From Pantoea nemavictus (GTDB taxonomy: Bacteria > Pseudomonadota > Gammaproteobacteria > Enterobacterales > Enterobacteriaceae), in contig NZ_JBBGZW010000002.1 of NCBI RefSeq assembly GCF_037479095.1, positions 310,001 to 374,000 of the forward strand: a stretch of 64,000 nt of DNA. Direction: 5' to 3'. The position numbers and the translations under genes are program-made. Below the pieces are notes generated by a model, which did no database searches, was not told the DNA's origin, and saw nothing but the letters and a program-made list of their open reading frames with translations. This document shows, piece by piece, positions 24,254 to 33,427 of the stretch (positions within the stretch are counted from its first letter, which is position 1; every line of letters begins with the position of its first letter).

Positions 24254-25150
24254 ATGACGACGCAAACCACTAATAAAACCTTAATTACTGAAGAGTATCC
24301 GGTTCCGCCTTTTAAAAAGCAGACGCAACCGATGCCAGGTTTAGCGAGCAAAATGGATCCCCGTCCCGATCATGGTGAAACCAGCTATCGTGGCAGCGGC
24401 AAACTCACCGGACGCAAAGCGCTGATCACCGGCGGCGACTCAGGTATTGGCCGCGCCGTTGCTATTGCTTATGCACGTGAAGGTGCTGATGTAGCGATCA
24501 ACTATCTGCCGGAAGAGGAATCTGATGCGGCGGAAGTGGTGCAACTGATTGAAGCAGAAGGCCGTAAAGCGGTGGCGATTCCGGGCGATATTCGTTCTGA
24601 AGAGTTTTGTAATAAGCTGGTACATCAGGCGGCTGAACAACTCGGCGGGCTGGATATTCTGGTGAACAATGCCGGACGTCAGCAGTTTAACGAGTCGATT
24701 CGTACGCTTTCTACTGAAGACTTCGATGCGACCTTCAAAACCAACGTTTATGCGATGTTCTGGATCACTAAAGCGGCACTGGAGTACCTGCCCGCAGGCT
24801 CCTCAATCATCAATACGTCATCGGTTCAGGCTTATCAGCCTAGCGCCATTCTGCTGGATTATGCTCAGACTAAAGCCTCGATTGTCGCGTTCACCAAAGC
24901 GCTGGCGAAACAGTTGGGTAAAGATAAAATCCGCGTGAATGCGGTCGCGCCCGGCCCTTACTGGACGGCGTTGCAGGTCAGTGGCGGACAGCCGCAAGAG
25001 AAAGTGGAACAGTTTGGTGCCTCGGCTCCGCTAGAGCGTCCGGGCCAACCGGCAGAAATTGCCCCGTTGTACGTCACCTTTGCTCAGGTGAATAACAGCT
25101 TTACCTCTGGTCAGGTTTGGTGTTCTGACGGCGGTACCGGTACGCTGTAA
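24254..25150 (+). CDS. SDR family oxidoreductase (YghA-like)
   Basis: A 298-residue short-chain dehydrogenase with the long N-terminal extension typical of the YghA/YhdF group (about 48 residues, including YPVPPFKKQTQPMPGLASKM). The cofactor motif TGGDSGIG is at about 59-66, NNAG follows at the end of strand 4, and the catalytic set includes Ser in NTSSVQAY and the YAQTK Tyr-Lys pair. E. coli YghA is an NADP-dependent aldehyde reductase; Bacillus relatives are stress-induced. A strong AAGGAG ribosome site precedes ATG 24254, a CRP-like site lies in the promoter, and an intrinsic terminator follows. Confidence 0.92.
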   Translation: MTTQTTNKTLITEEYPVPPFKKQTQPMPGLASKMDPRPDHGETSYRGSGKLTGRKALITGGDSGIGRAVAIAYAREGADVAINYLPEEESDAAEVVQLIEAEGRKAVAIPGDIRSEEFCNKLVHQAAEQLGGLDILVNNAGRQQFNESIRTLSTEDFDATFKTNVYAMFWITKAALEYLPAGSSIINTSSVQAYQPSAILLDYAQTKASIVAFTKALAKQLGKDKIRVNAVAPGPYWTALQVSGGQPQEKVEQFGASAPLERPGQPAEIAPLYVTFAQVNNSFTSGQVWCSDGGTGTL

Positions 25151-25190
25151 TCGATTCCGTCCCCGGTGCGCAGCAATGCGTGCCCTGCGA

Positions 25191-25219
25191 AATCCCTGCC
25201 AAATGGCGGGGATTTTTTT
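25191..25219 (+). terminator. Intrinsic terminator after the YghA-like gene
   Basis: AATCCCTGCC and GGCGGGGATT form a 10-base-pair stem (one G-T pair) around an AAAT loop, followed by a run of seven T. It also touches the end of the convergent LysR gene. Confidence 0.92.
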
Positions 25220-26123
25220 ATCCGTTCAGACGCGTGGGAAAGACTTCCTTAAGCCACTCAATCAACACTTTAAGGCGCTGGGTTAAATGGCGATTTTGCG
25301 GATAAACCACATGGAACGGATAGTTTGCCGGACGCCACGCAGCAAGGATTTCCACCAATCTGCCCGCCTGCAGATCGGCTGCCGCCGCATAACGGAACGT
25401 CTGAATAATCCCCAATCCCGCCACCGCCGTGGCCAGATGCGCGTTACTCTCATTGACGCCGATGCGATGCTCGGTTTTGATCTCGATCTTTTCTGCGTTC
25501 TGCACAAATCGAAACGGAAACGCCCTGCCGCTTTGTGGTGACAAATAGCTCACCAGTCGATGACCGTTTTTTAGCTCCTGCGGATAAGCGGGTACGCCAT
25601 AGGTTTTGAGATAGCCTGGTGCAGCGCAGGTAATCATCTCGGCATCGCCTAAATGACGCGCCACCAGCGAGGAATCGCTCAGTGGGCCACCACGAATCAC
25701 GCAATCGACATTGCCACTGATCAAATCCACGGCGCGATCCGCCACGCCCAGATCGAGACGGATTTCCGGATAACGCGCGATGAAATCAGGCAGCGCGGGA
25801 ATCAAGACGTCACGCGCGGTTGAGCCGCCAATGTCGATGCGCAGGTAGCCACTGGGCCGGGCGCTTTCCGCGTTAAACGAGTGATCGATATCTTCCAAAT
25901 CGCGCACGATACGCAGCGCTTTTTCGTAATAGTCGCGCCCTTCCGGCGTCACCGTCACACGGCGCGTGGTGCGTTGCAGCAAGCGAATGCCGAGATGGGC
26001 TTCCAGCTCCTGCACCAGTTTACTTAGCGTCGCGTTGGGTAGGTCGAGCGAATCTGCGGCGCGAGTAAAATTGCCGGCTTCTACTACGCGGGCAAATGCC
26101 CGTATCGCCATTAACTGGTCCAT
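25218..26123 (-). CDS. LysR family transcriptional regulator
   Basis: A 301-residue LysR-type regulator. The winged HTH occupies residues 1-60 (MDQLMAIRAFARVVEAGNFTRAADSL, then NATLSKLVQELEAHLGIRLLQRTTRRV), and the rest is the effector-binding domain (RLDLGVADRAVDLISGNVDCVIRGG). ATG 26123 follows GGAG and gives the canonical family start; an upstream in-frame start would add 10 residues. It is divergent from the SDR gene at 26270, the standard LysR arrangement, so it probably controls that gene in response to the dehydrogenase substrate. It resembles the YafC/DsdC-like group that often sits beside SDR genes. Confidence 0.9.
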   Translation of the reverse strand: MDQLMAIRAFARVVEAGNFTRAADSLDLPNATLSKLVQELEAHLGIRLLQRTTRRVTVTPEGRDYYEKALRIVRDLEDIDHSFNAESARPSGYLRIDIGGSTARDVLIPALPDFIARYPEIRLDLGVADRAVDLISGNVDCVIRGGPLSDSSLVARHLGDAEMITCAAPGYLKTYGVPAYPQELKNGHRLVSYLSPQSGRAFPFRFVQNAEKIEIKTEHRIGVNESNAHLATAVAGLGIIQTFRYAAAADLQAGRLVEILAAWRPANYPFHVVYPQNRHLTQRLKVLIEWLKEVFPTRLNG

Positions 26124-26269
26124 CCCGTTCTCCGCCCAATTGATTATCCACACACAGGAATAGTCCTTTCTATTTTACACCATTTATCAACAAACAGCTG
26201 AGCGTTACATTGGCTGTCATGCACTGCATCGCAGTCATCACAACTCAACTTAAATGGGAGAACGTCAAC

Positions 26270-27016
26270 ATGAACGCATTGAACGGTAAAATAGCGCTGG
26301 TAACTGGCGGCACGACCGGCATTGGCCTGGCATCGGCGCAGGAGTTAGCGGCACAAGGCGCGCGTGTGTTTATCACCGGTCGTCGTCAGGCCGAACTTGA
26401 CGCGGCAGTGGCCAGCATCGGCAGCAGCGCGAGTGGCATTCGCGCTGACGCCTCCGTGCTGAGCGATCTCGACCACGTTTACGCCGAAATCGCTCAGCAG
26501 GCAGGCCGATTGGATATTCTGTTTGCCAACGCCGGTGGCGGCGATATGTTGCCGCTGGGCGCCATCACCGAGGAACATTTTGACCGTATTTTCGGCACCA
26601 ACGTGCGCGGCGTGCTGTTTACCGTGCAAAAAGCGCTGCCGCTATTGAGTGACAAAGCCTCGGTCATTCTTACCTCTTCCACCACTTCGGTTCAGGGCAC
26701 CGCCGGCTTTAGCGTCTACAGCGCCAGCAAAGCGGCAGTGCGCAACTTTGCGCGTTCATGGGCACTGGATGTGAAGGATCGCGGTATTCGCGTCAATGTC
26801 GTCAGCCCAGGTCCCGTGCATACGCCAGGTTTGGGCGGGTTGGTGAGTGAAGATCAGCGGCAGGGATTGTTCGATGCGTTAGCGGCGCAGGTGCCATTAG
26901 GCCGACTTGGCGAACCCGCTGAGATTGGCAAAGTGGTGGCTTTTCTGGCATCCGATGCCGCCAGCTTTATCAATGCCGCTGAATTGTTTGTCGATGGCGG
27001 TATGGCGCAGGTGTAA
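26270..27016 (+). CDS. SDR family oxidoreductase, probable LysR target
   Basis: A 248-residue classical short-chain dehydrogenase. Motifs are TGGTTGIG (cofactor, residues about 12-19), [13 protein letters not shown] with the catalytic Ser, and YSASK with the Tyr-Lys pair; the C-terminus ends [13 protein letters not shown] chose ATG 26270, preceded by GGGAG; the frame is open further upstream but has no better start. It is divergent from the LysR regulator and followed by a 20-bp palindrome. The substrate is unknown; similar LysR-SDR pairs are often induced by electrophiles or quinones. Confidence 0.9.
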   Translation: MNALNGKIALVTGGTTGIGLASAQELAAQGARVFITGRRQAELDAAVASIGSSASGIRADASVLSDLDHVYAEIAQQAGRLDILFANAGGGDMLPLGAITEEHFDRIFGTNVRGVLFTVQKALPLLSDKASVILTSSTTSVQGTAGFSVYSASKAAVRNFARSWALDVKDRGIRVNVVSPGPVHTPGLGGLVSEDQRQGLFDALAAQVPLGRLGEPAEIGKVVAFLASDAASFINAAELFVDGGMAQV

Positions 27017-27025
27017 TGCGCATCG

Positions 27026-27045
27026 GGTCGCCATTAATGGCGACC
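27026..27045. repeat. 20-bp palindrome, copy 2 of the second small family
   Basis: GGTCGCCATTAATGGCGACC is a perfect palindrome between the convergent SDR and ROK genes. It differs from the copy at 18260-18279 only in the central bases. Confidence 0.7.
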
Positions 27046-27051
27046 GCTCTC

Positions 27052-28224
27052 TCAAGCCGCACTAAGATCCGCATCCACATACAAATAACCAATTCCCAAC
27101 ACCTGCCGCGCCCGATTCAACTGACCAAAATGCACATTAGTACCTTTGCTTTTCAACGCATCACGCGGATCGAACGGATTGAAATCGATCTGCCGAACAA
27201 TGGTTTGCAACCAACTTTCACCAAAGGTACAGCTACGACCATACAACCAAATCTGATTAATATTTAGCGTGTTAAGAAAGTTATATAAGCTCATGCCAAT
27301 CGCTTCGGCGGCGCGCTGTGACCACGCCACAATCCAGGGCTCGCCCGCTTGCCACGCCCGCAGTAACTGCTTGCTGCTGGGCTGCGGCGCATCTGGTTGG
27401 CGCTGATGAGCCACCTGTTTCAAGGTGCTGAGTGAGGCCACCGTTTCCAGACAACCCTGGCGCCCGCAGCTGCAGCGCTGGCCGTTAGGCTCAATGATGG
27501 TGTGACCGATTTGGCCGCTGCCGTAAAGATTGCCGCGAAAAATCTCACCGTTTATCACGAATGATGAGCCGATACCGTAATCCACATTGATCACGCAGAA
27601 TTCGCTGAGAGCATTTTGATTCAACCATTTCTCGGCCAAAGCCAACATCACGCAGTCATTATCCACGCGCACTTCCACACCAAGCTTCTCCTCAAGCAAA
27701 AATTTCATCTGCAGCGGCGTTCTCCACGCGGCCTGCGGCATATGCTGTGACACACCAGTCACTGGATCGACCTGTCCGTGCACCGCTAACGCTAAATTAA
27801 TGCGCCGCTTAGGCCACTGTTTGCAGATTTTCCGCCAGGCCGCTTCAATCTCACTCAGCAACGCCTCGGGCGTGTCGGCTTTGATGGTGTTTTGCTGAAA
27901 TTCGCCCTGCGCCACTAGCTGCGCATCGGCCAGCTGCAATTCAATGCTGGTTGGTTTGACACATAAACACAGCGTCCAGGCTCCGTTGGATGGCAGCTGA
28001 AAACTGCCGTTGCTGTTACCGCGCGCGCTCATCAATGCATCAGAGTGCTGCAGTTTTCCTTCCTCCAGCAGTGCTTGCACAATTTTGCTGGCGGCGGGAA
28101 TCGTCAAACCACTCAGGTGAGCCAGCTGCGATTTGCTTAGCTGTTTATGACGCCACATCAGCTCAATAAACAGCGCCTTATTATGCTTTCGCACCTGGAA
28201 ATTGTTCAGTCCAACCTGCTTCAT
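27052..28224 (-). CDS. ROK family transcriptional repressor
   Basis: A 390-residue NagC/Mlc-type regulator. The N-terminal HTH is at residues about 10-65 (NKALFIELMWRHKQLSKSQL, then ASKIVQALLEEGKL). The ROK domain follows, with RVDNDCVMLALAE, NVDYGIGSSFVINGEIFRG and the zinc-binding signature GHTIIEPNGQRCSCGRQGC. ATG 28224 (MKQVGLNN) is preceded by GGAGAGG; two more codons for Met lie upstream without a better site. It is divergent from the permease/GMC/M24/SDR cassette and almost certainly controls it in answer to a sugar or polyol derivative. Confidence 0.9.
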   Translation of the reverse strand: MKQVGLNNFQVRKHNKALFIELMWRHKQLSKSQLAHLSGLTIPAASKIVQALLEEGKLQHSDALMSARGNSNGSFQLPSNGAWTLCLCVKPTSIELQLADAQLVAQGEFQQNTIKADTPEALLSEIEAAWRKICKQWPKRRINLALAVHGQVDPVTGVSQHMPQAAWRTPLQMKFLLEEKLGVEVRVDNDCVMLALAEKWLNQNALSEFCVINVDYGIGSSFVINGEIFRGNLYGSGQIGHTIIEPNGQRCSCGRQGCLETVASLSTLKQVAHQRQPDAPQPSSKQLLRAWQAGEPWIVAWSQRAAEAIGMSLYNFLNTLNINQIWLYGRSCTFGESWLQTIVRQIDFNPFDPRDALKSKGTNVHFGQLNRARQVLGIGYLYVDADLSAA

Positions 28225-28251
28225 CCTCTCTCCACCGCCGTGCATCAACCC

Positions 28252-28272
28252 GTTTACTAAACAGAGTTTACT
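28252..28272. promoter_or_regulatory. Direct repeat, candidate ROK operator
   Basis: GTTTACT occurs at 28252-28258 and again at 28266-28272, a spacing of 14 bp, in the divergent promoter region between the ROK gene and the permease gene. It could be the operator, but a two-copy short repeat is weak evidence. Confidence 0.35.
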
Positions 28273-28376
28273 GTCTTTTGTGATGGTTTCGCCATCCTGC
28301 CCACAACCATTGCTCTAGAGTTCGTCCTCATGCCAATAACAAAAAAACCTGATCACCTCTCAAGAGAAATTTAAAA

Positions 28377-29696
28377 ATGACAACATCACCTGCAAAACAC
28401 TCGTGGCTGGTCCGCCTTGGCATCCCACCCGCGCTGGCCTGGGGCTACATCGCTGTATTGCTGTTTATGATTGGCGATGGCGTGGAATCGAACTATCTCG
28501 CGCCTTACCTGCATGAAAATGGCTTTACCCTCAATATCGCGGCGGCGGTCATCGCCTTCTACGGCGTCACCGTTACGCTCGGTTCGTGGCTGGCCGGTTC
28601 ACTCTCCACATTGATTGGCCCGCGTAAAGTGATGCTGGCAGGCGGTGTGATTTGGATTGTGTTTGAAGTGTTGTTCCTCGCCATCGCCTTACCTTCCCAC
28701 AGCGTGGCCCTGCTCGCGTTAACCTATGGTTTACGTGGCGTCGCCTATCCGATGTTTGCCTATGCATTCCTGGTATGGATTCAGGCCGCAGCGCCCAGCG
28801 ATATGCGCGGTTCAGCAACCGGCTGGTTCTGGCTGGCCTTTACCGGCGGCTTGCCAACGCTGGGCTCGCTGGTGGCGATCTTCTCAATAAAGTTAATCGG
28901 AGAATACGCCACGTTCTGGCTGTCGCTTGGGCTGGTCGCGTTAGGGTTGCTGGTCATGGTGGTCGCACTGAAAGAGCGCAGCGGCTATCAATCGTTACTT
29001 GATGAGCAACAGCGTCAGCAGAGCGTCGCTCGCACGTTGATGGGCGGTATCGATATTTTGTGGCGTGAACCACGGATTGCCGCCGCTGCCGTGGTACGCA
29101 TCATCAATACCACGCCGTACTTCGGCTTCTTTATCTTTCTTCCCGGCTTTTTCACCGATCAGATCGGATTTACGCAAACCGAATATCTCAGCCTAATCAC
29201 CATCATGGGATTAGTCGGCATGAGTTTTAACCCGATTGTCGGCAAGCTCAGCGATCGCATCGGCTGGCGCAAAGTGCTGACGGTATTTGGTGGACTTGGC
29301 TCCGGCGTTTCAATGCTGCTGATGTACTTCGTACCACAGTGGAGCCACGGTAGCTTTGTACTCAGCGTCATCTGCGCCTGTTTATATGGCATCACCTTAT
29401 GCGGCTATGTTCCCGCTGCCGCGCTGTTCTCATCCCTGTGCCAACCCAAAGATAAAGGCAACGCAATGGCGATTTACTGCTTTGCCGCCGGACTCTCCAC
29501 CTTTTTTGGCCCCGCGCTTTATGGCACCTTCAACGCGCTATTTGGCACCTCGGGCGTGGTGTGGGGTTACGCCGCCTTATACCTGATCAGCGCCATCGTT
29601 TCCTGGTGCTTCCTGCTCAGCCCGCTTGATCCCGGCGAGCAGCATAATCCCGAGGCGCAGCGCCTGCGCCGTTTAGATTCTGTCGCTTCAGAGTAA
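28377..29696 (+). CDS. MFS transporter, polyol permease family (RbtT/DalT/CsbX-like)
   Basis: A 439-residue, 12-helix major facilitator. It resembles the ribitol and D-arabinitol permeases in several places: GLRGVAYPMFAYAFLVWI (RbtT has a GIRGLAYPLFLYSF stretch), SATGWFW, VVRIINTTPYFGFFIF and KGNAMAIYCFAAGLSTFFGPA. The loop KLSDRIGWRK carries the MFS signature. It is first in a cassette with a GMC oxidoreductase, an M24-like protein and an SDR, divergent from a ROK repressor. The cargo is therefore probably a polyol, sugar or sugar acid to be oxidised in the cytoplasm. The exact cargo is unknown. Confidence 0.9.
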   Translation: MTTSPAKHSWLVRLGIPPALAWGYIAVLLFMIGDGVESNYLAPYLHENGFTLNIAAAVIAFYGVTVTLGSWLAGSLSTLIGPRKVMLAGGVIWIVFEVLFLAIALPSHSVALLALTYGLRGVAYPMFAYAFLVWIQAAAPSDMRGSATGWFWLAFTGGLPTLGSLVAIFSIKLIGEYATFWLSLGLVALGLLVMVVALKERSGYQSLLDEQQRQQSVARTLMGGIDILWREPRIAAAAVVRIINTTPYFGFFIFLPGFFTDQIGFTQTEYLSLITIMGLVGMSFNPIVGKLSDRIGWRKVLTVFGGLGSGVSMLLMYFVPQWSHGSFVLSVICACLYGITLCGYVPAAALFSSLCQPKDKGNAMAIYCFAAGLSTFFGPALYGTFNALFGTSGVVWGYAALYLISAIVSWCFLLSPLDPGEQHNPEAQRLRRLDSVASE

Positions 29697-29706
29697 AGAG
29701 AGAGCC

Positions 29707-31350
29707 ATGAAAGAGTTTGATTACATTGTGGTGGGCGGCGGCAGCGCCGGTTGTATCGTCGCCGCCAGGTTAGTCACGAAAGGCAACGCGCGCGTACTAC
29801 TGCTGGAAGCCGGGCGCGATGAGTATCATCCAGTGCTAAAAATGCCGGCGGGTTACATGAAGTTTCTCGCCAGCGACAAATTCCTCACCATGCACCAGAC
29901 CGAGCCGCAGCCGCAGCTTAACGGACGCGGCGTGATTGTGCCGCAGGCGAAAGTGCTGGGCGGTGGTTCGACGGTAAATGCGATGGTATATATGCGCGGC
30001 CATCGTCAGGATTACGCCGACTGGAACAGCGCGCTGGGCAATCAGGGCATTGACTGGTCGTGGAATGCGCTGCTGCCGCACTTTACCGCCATCGAAGATA
30101 ATGATCATCTCGGTGCACCCTATCACGGCGTCGGCGGGCCAATGAAAGTGTCGCATCTCGGCCACTTCAGTCCACTCAGCCGCGCCTACGTGAAGACGAT
30201 GCAAGGTTTAGGCATTCCTTACACGCCAGATTTCAATACCGGCAATCCGTTTGGCGTGGGATTTATGCAGCACACCATTAACGGAGAGACGCGCCAGCGC
30301 TGTAGCGTGGTCGATGCCTTTATCACGCCGCTGCGCGAGGACGCGCGCTTGACCATCGCCAGCGGTGCGCAAGTTGAAGAGATTATCTTTGAGGGCCAAA
30401 CCGCCATCGGCGTGCGCTACGCACAAGATGGCCATCCACAACTTGCCAGCGCACGCAAAGAGGTGATTCTTGCTGCCGGTGCCTATCAAACACCCAAGCT
30501 GCTAATGCTCTCCGGCATTGGTCCGCAGGCGCAGCTTAAACAGCATGGCATTACGCTGCGTCAGCATTTGCCGGGCGTCGGCAAAAATTTGCAGGATCAC
30601 TATGAAGTGCCGGTCGTAGCCAGCACCAACGGTGCGTTTGGCTACTATGGTCAGGATCGTGGCTGGCCGATGGTTAAAGCCGGCCTGCAATATATGTTGT
30701 TTAAAAGCGGCCCAGTCACCACCACTGGCGTGGAAACCTGCGCCTTTTTTGATCCTCTCGATTTTAGTGCAATGCCAACCATTCAGATGTTCTGTGTGCC
30801 TACCGTGTATCTCGACCGCGACATCATGGGTGCCGATCCCGGTCACGGCGTCACCGTCAATTCGTTGTTGCTTCGGCCCAAAGCTACCGGCGAGGTAACC
30901 CTGCGCGATAGCCGCGCCAGCAGCTTGCCGATAATCGATACACGCATCTTTGGTCATCCCGACGATTTAGCACGCACCATCGCCGGCTTCCGTTTTGCGC
31001 GTAAGGTGATTGCCGCTACGCCCATCGGCGCGATGGTGCAGCAAGAGATCTTCCCCGGCGCAGAGATCAATGCTGATGAAGCCATCGCCGAACACTGCAA
31101 ACGCATGGTGAAAACCGGCTATCACCCGGTTGGCACTTGCCGCATGGGCCACGATAACGATCCGCTGGCGGTGTTACACGATGATCTGCGCGTGCGTGGC
31201 GTTAACCGCCTGCGCGTGGTCGATGCTTCAATGATGCCCAACATTATTAGCGGCAATACCAATGCCATTGTGATGGCGGTGGCCCATCGTGCTGCTGAAT
31301 TGTTGTTGCAGACACACCTCAGCGAGAACAAGGAGCCCGCTTATGAGTGA
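29707..31350 (+). CDS. GMC family FAD-dependent oxidoreductase
   Basis: A 547-residue flavoprotein of the glucose-methanol-choline family, near choline dehydrogenase BetA in layout. The FAD site is VVGGGSAG at the N-terminus, with GGGSTVNAMVYMRG for the second FAD contact, LAAGAYQTPKLLMLSGIG as GMC signature 2, and the catalytic His in TGYHPVGTCRMG. NTNAIVMAVAHRAAELLL completes the C-terminus. It starts 10 bp after the permease stop, preceded by AGAGAG, and overlaps the next gene by 8 bp. It should oxidise a primary or secondary alcohol group of the imported substrate; no signal peptide is present. Confidence 0.93.
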   Translation: MKEFDYIVVGGGSAGCIVAARLVTKGNARVLLLEAGRDEYHPVLKMPAGYMKFLASDKFLTMHQTEPQPQLNGRGVIVPQAKVLGGGSTVNAMVYMRGHRQDYADWNSALGNQGIDWSWNALLPHFTAIEDNDHLGAPYHGVGGPMKVSHLGHFSPLSRAYVKTMQGLGIPYTPDFNTGNPFGVGFMQHTINGETRQRCSVVDAFITPLREDARLTIASGAQVEEIIFEGQTAIGVRYAQDGHPQLASARKEVILAAGAYQTPKLLMLSGIGPQAQLKQHGITLRQHLPGVGKNLQDHYEVPVVASTNGAFGYYGQDRGWPMVKAGLQYMLFKSGPVTTTGVETCAFFDPLDFSAMPTIQMFCVPTVYLDRDIMGADPGHGVTVNSLLLRPKATGEVTLRDSRASSLPIIDTRIFGHPDDLARTIAGFRFARKVIAATPIGAMVQQEIFPGAEINADEAIAEHCKRMVKTGYHPVGTCRMGHDNDPLAVLHDDLRVRGVNRLRVVDASMMPNIISGNTNAIVMAVAHRAAELLLQTHLSENKEPAYE

Positions 31351-32422
31351 AAAATTAATTCGCCTGCAGCGTGCGCTCGCCGACTGGCAGCTCGACGGCG
31401 TGCTACTTACCCGGCGCGATAACATTGCATGGCTAACAGAAGGTGCCAGTTTTTACGTAGTGGAGCGCGCCGAAACCGGCGTAGCCAGCCTGTTCATTAC
31501 GCAGGATAAGGTTTTGCTGCTCGCCCCCGAAAATGAAATGCCGCGCATCGTCGCTGAAGAAGCACTGCCGTTTGCCTACCAAGCGCTGAGCTATCCGTGG
31601 TTTCAGTCGCTAAATGGCATGTTGCCGTTGGGTCATTTTGGCAGCGATACGCCGCAAAGCGGCATGACTGATATTCTGCAATCGATGATCGTGCTGCGTC
31701 AGGGGCTGAACGCCAACGAGCAACAGCGATACAGAGTGCTGGGGCGCGAAGCCGCGCAAATTGTCGAGGGCGTGGCGCGCCAATTACAGTCGGGCGTGAC
31801 GGAATGGCAGGTTGAAGCCAGAATTGCTGCAGCCTGTCTGGCACGCGGAATTCGTCCAATGTGCATCTTAATCGCGGCCGATGAGCGCATTGCCGCGTTT
31901 AAACATCCGGTGCCGACACAGAAAAAGCTGCAACAGCAAATGTTGATTACGCTCGGTGCCGAGCGCCATGGGCTGCACGTGAGTCTGACGCGGTTGGTGC
32001 ATATCGGCGAACCTGAACCCGTATTACGCCAGCGGTTCAACGCGTTGTGCCAGATCCACGCCGATATTCTCTGTGCGATGCAGCCGGGACACAGCTGGTC
32101 AGCGCTATTTAAAGCGATTGAAGCTGCCTACCAGCAGCATGGACATGTTGATGCATGGCGTGACCATCATCAGGGCGGCCCCGCCGGTTATGGTTGCCGC
32201 GACATGATCGTGACGCCAGAAACACCGGGCAACGTAAGCAACGATAGTGCCGTGGCGTGGAATCCCACGCTAAAGGGCGTAAAAAGTGAAGATACTTTTT
32301 TGCTCACCGTTGAAGGTTGCGAAGCGTTAACGCGCAGTGGCGAATGGCCCATGATTAAGGTGCAGCGTAGTGAGCGTACGCTGCACTTCCCTGACTGGCT
32401 GGTGTTGCCATCATCGGCATAA
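31343..32422 (+). CDS. M24 family (creatinase/aminopeptidase P fold) protein with degenerate metal site
   Basis: A 359-residue protein with an N-terminal creatinase-type domain and a C-terminal pita-bread fold. The segment MLITLGAERHGLHVSLTRLV aligns with the M24 metal site, but the two ligand Asp residues are Thr203 and Ser214. The later Glu of the 'FTIEPG' motif is Asn307 (VAWNPTLKG). His275/276 (DHHQGGPAGY) and Glu316 remain. Three of five metal ligands are therefore missing, as in creatinase, which is a metal-free hydrolase of this fold. Peptidase activity is unlikely. ATG 31343 has GGAG upstream and overlaps the GMC gene. Relatives with the LTRLVH and HHQGG motifs are, as I recall, often found in carbohydrate operons. 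Confidence 0.85.
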   Translation: MSEKLIRLQRALADWQLDGVLLTRRDNIAWLTEGASFYVVERAETGVASLFITQDKVLLLAPENEMPRIVAEEALPFAYQALSYPWFQSLNGMLPLGHFGSDTPQSGMTDILQSMIVLRQGLNANEQQRYRVLGREAAQIVEGVARQLQSGVTEWQVEARIAAACLARGIRPMCILIAADERIAAFKHPVPTQKKLQQQMLITLGAERHGLHVSLTRLVHIGEPEPVLRQRFNALCQIHADILCAMQPGHSWSALFKAIEAAYQQHGHVDAWRDHHQGGPAGYGCRDMIVTPETPGNVSNDSAVAWNPTLKGVKSEDTFLLTVEGCEALTRSGEWPMIKVQRSERTLHFPDWLVLPSSA

Positions 32423-32432
32423 GGAAGCGTTT

Positions 32433-33212
32433 ATGTCACCTCGATTACACAATAAAACCGCGATTGTTACTGGTGCTGGCAGCGGCATTGGCAGCGCGAT
32501 CGCTACACTGTTTGCGCAACAAGGTGCCCGCGTGGCGCTGTTTGATTTCAATAGTGAAATCAGTGAAACGCTGGCTGCGAAATTGCAGCAACAAAGCGGT
32601 CAGCGTTGTCTGGCCTGGTGCGCTGACGTCACGCAGCCCGATCAGGTGCAAGGTGCGGTGACGGCGGCGCAACAAACCCTTGGCCCTATTGATATTCTGA
32701 TCAACTGTGCGGGCGTGAATGTGTTTCGCGATCCGCTGACATTGGAAGATGACGACTGGCAGCGCTGTATGGAGGTCAATCTTAAAGGACCCTACAACCT
32801 GATTCGCAGCGTGCTGCCGGGTATGCTGGCGCGCCAGTATGGCAACATCGTCAACGTTGCGTCGGTACACGGTCATAAAATCATTCCCGGCGCGTTTCCC
32901 TATCCGGTTGCTAAACACGGTTTGATTGGCATGACGCGCTCGCTAGGCGTGGAGTATGCCAGCCAGGGGATTCGGGTTAACAGCATTTCACCGGGTTTGA
33001 TCCTGACACCGGCGGCTGAAGCCTGGCTAGCAAGCTGTAATGATCCACAAGCAGAGCGTGCGCGGCAGGCGGCATTGCTACCTTGCAAACGTATTGGTGA
33101 ACCGCAAGAAGTGGCGTATACCGCGCTGTTTCTGGCATCCGATGAAGCGCGTTTTATCAACGCCACTGATATTCTGGTCGATGGCGGGCGTAGCCAGGTG
33201 TATCACGAGTAA
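32433..33212 (+). CDS. SDR family oxidoreductase of the polyol cassette
   Basis: A 259-residue classical short-chain dehydrogenase. It has TGAGSGIG for NAD(P), NCAGVN, the catalytic Ser in VASVHGHK and YPVAKHG with Tyr and Lys, and a C-terminal ATDILVDGGRSQVYHE. ATG 32433 follows AAGGAAG, 10 bp after the M24-like gene; the longer upstream frame overlaps that gene and lacks support. It is the last gene of the ROK-linked cassette. It may carry out a second oxidation after the GMC enzyme, for example of a secondary hydroxyl in a sugar acid. Confidence 0.92.
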   Translation: MSPRLHNKTAIVTGAGSGIGSAIATLFAQQGARVALFDFNSEISETLAAKLQQQSGQRCLAWCADVTQPDQVQGAVTAAQQTLGPIDILINCAGVNVFRDPLTLEDDDWQRCMEVNLKGPYNLIRSVLPGMLARQYGNIVNVASVHGHKIIPGAFPYPVAKHGLIGMTRSLGVEYASQGIRVNSISPGLILTPAAEAWLASCNDPQAERARQAALLPCKRIGEPQEVAYTALFLASDEARFINATDILVDGGRSQVYHE

Positions 33213-33427
33213 TCAGTGATCGATTGGGTTGCCGCCTCAGCCTTCGCGATTGGCGATTGGCGATTTAACACTCGCCAGCACGTTGATTGTTGATGCGCCA
33301 CCCGATGACGAAATGTGCCAGTTGTTGCGGAAAAAGAACATTACTCTGCTGTAACCCGCTATGCTTCGGTGCTGAACCGAAAACGCGTCCGCTCTGTGGC
33401 GGCACTTGATAATCAGGAGCATAAAAG

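Noticed and set aside
33245-33266. Short tandem GGCGATT repeat
   Set aside because: Three units in an intergenic spacer; too short to distinguish from chance.
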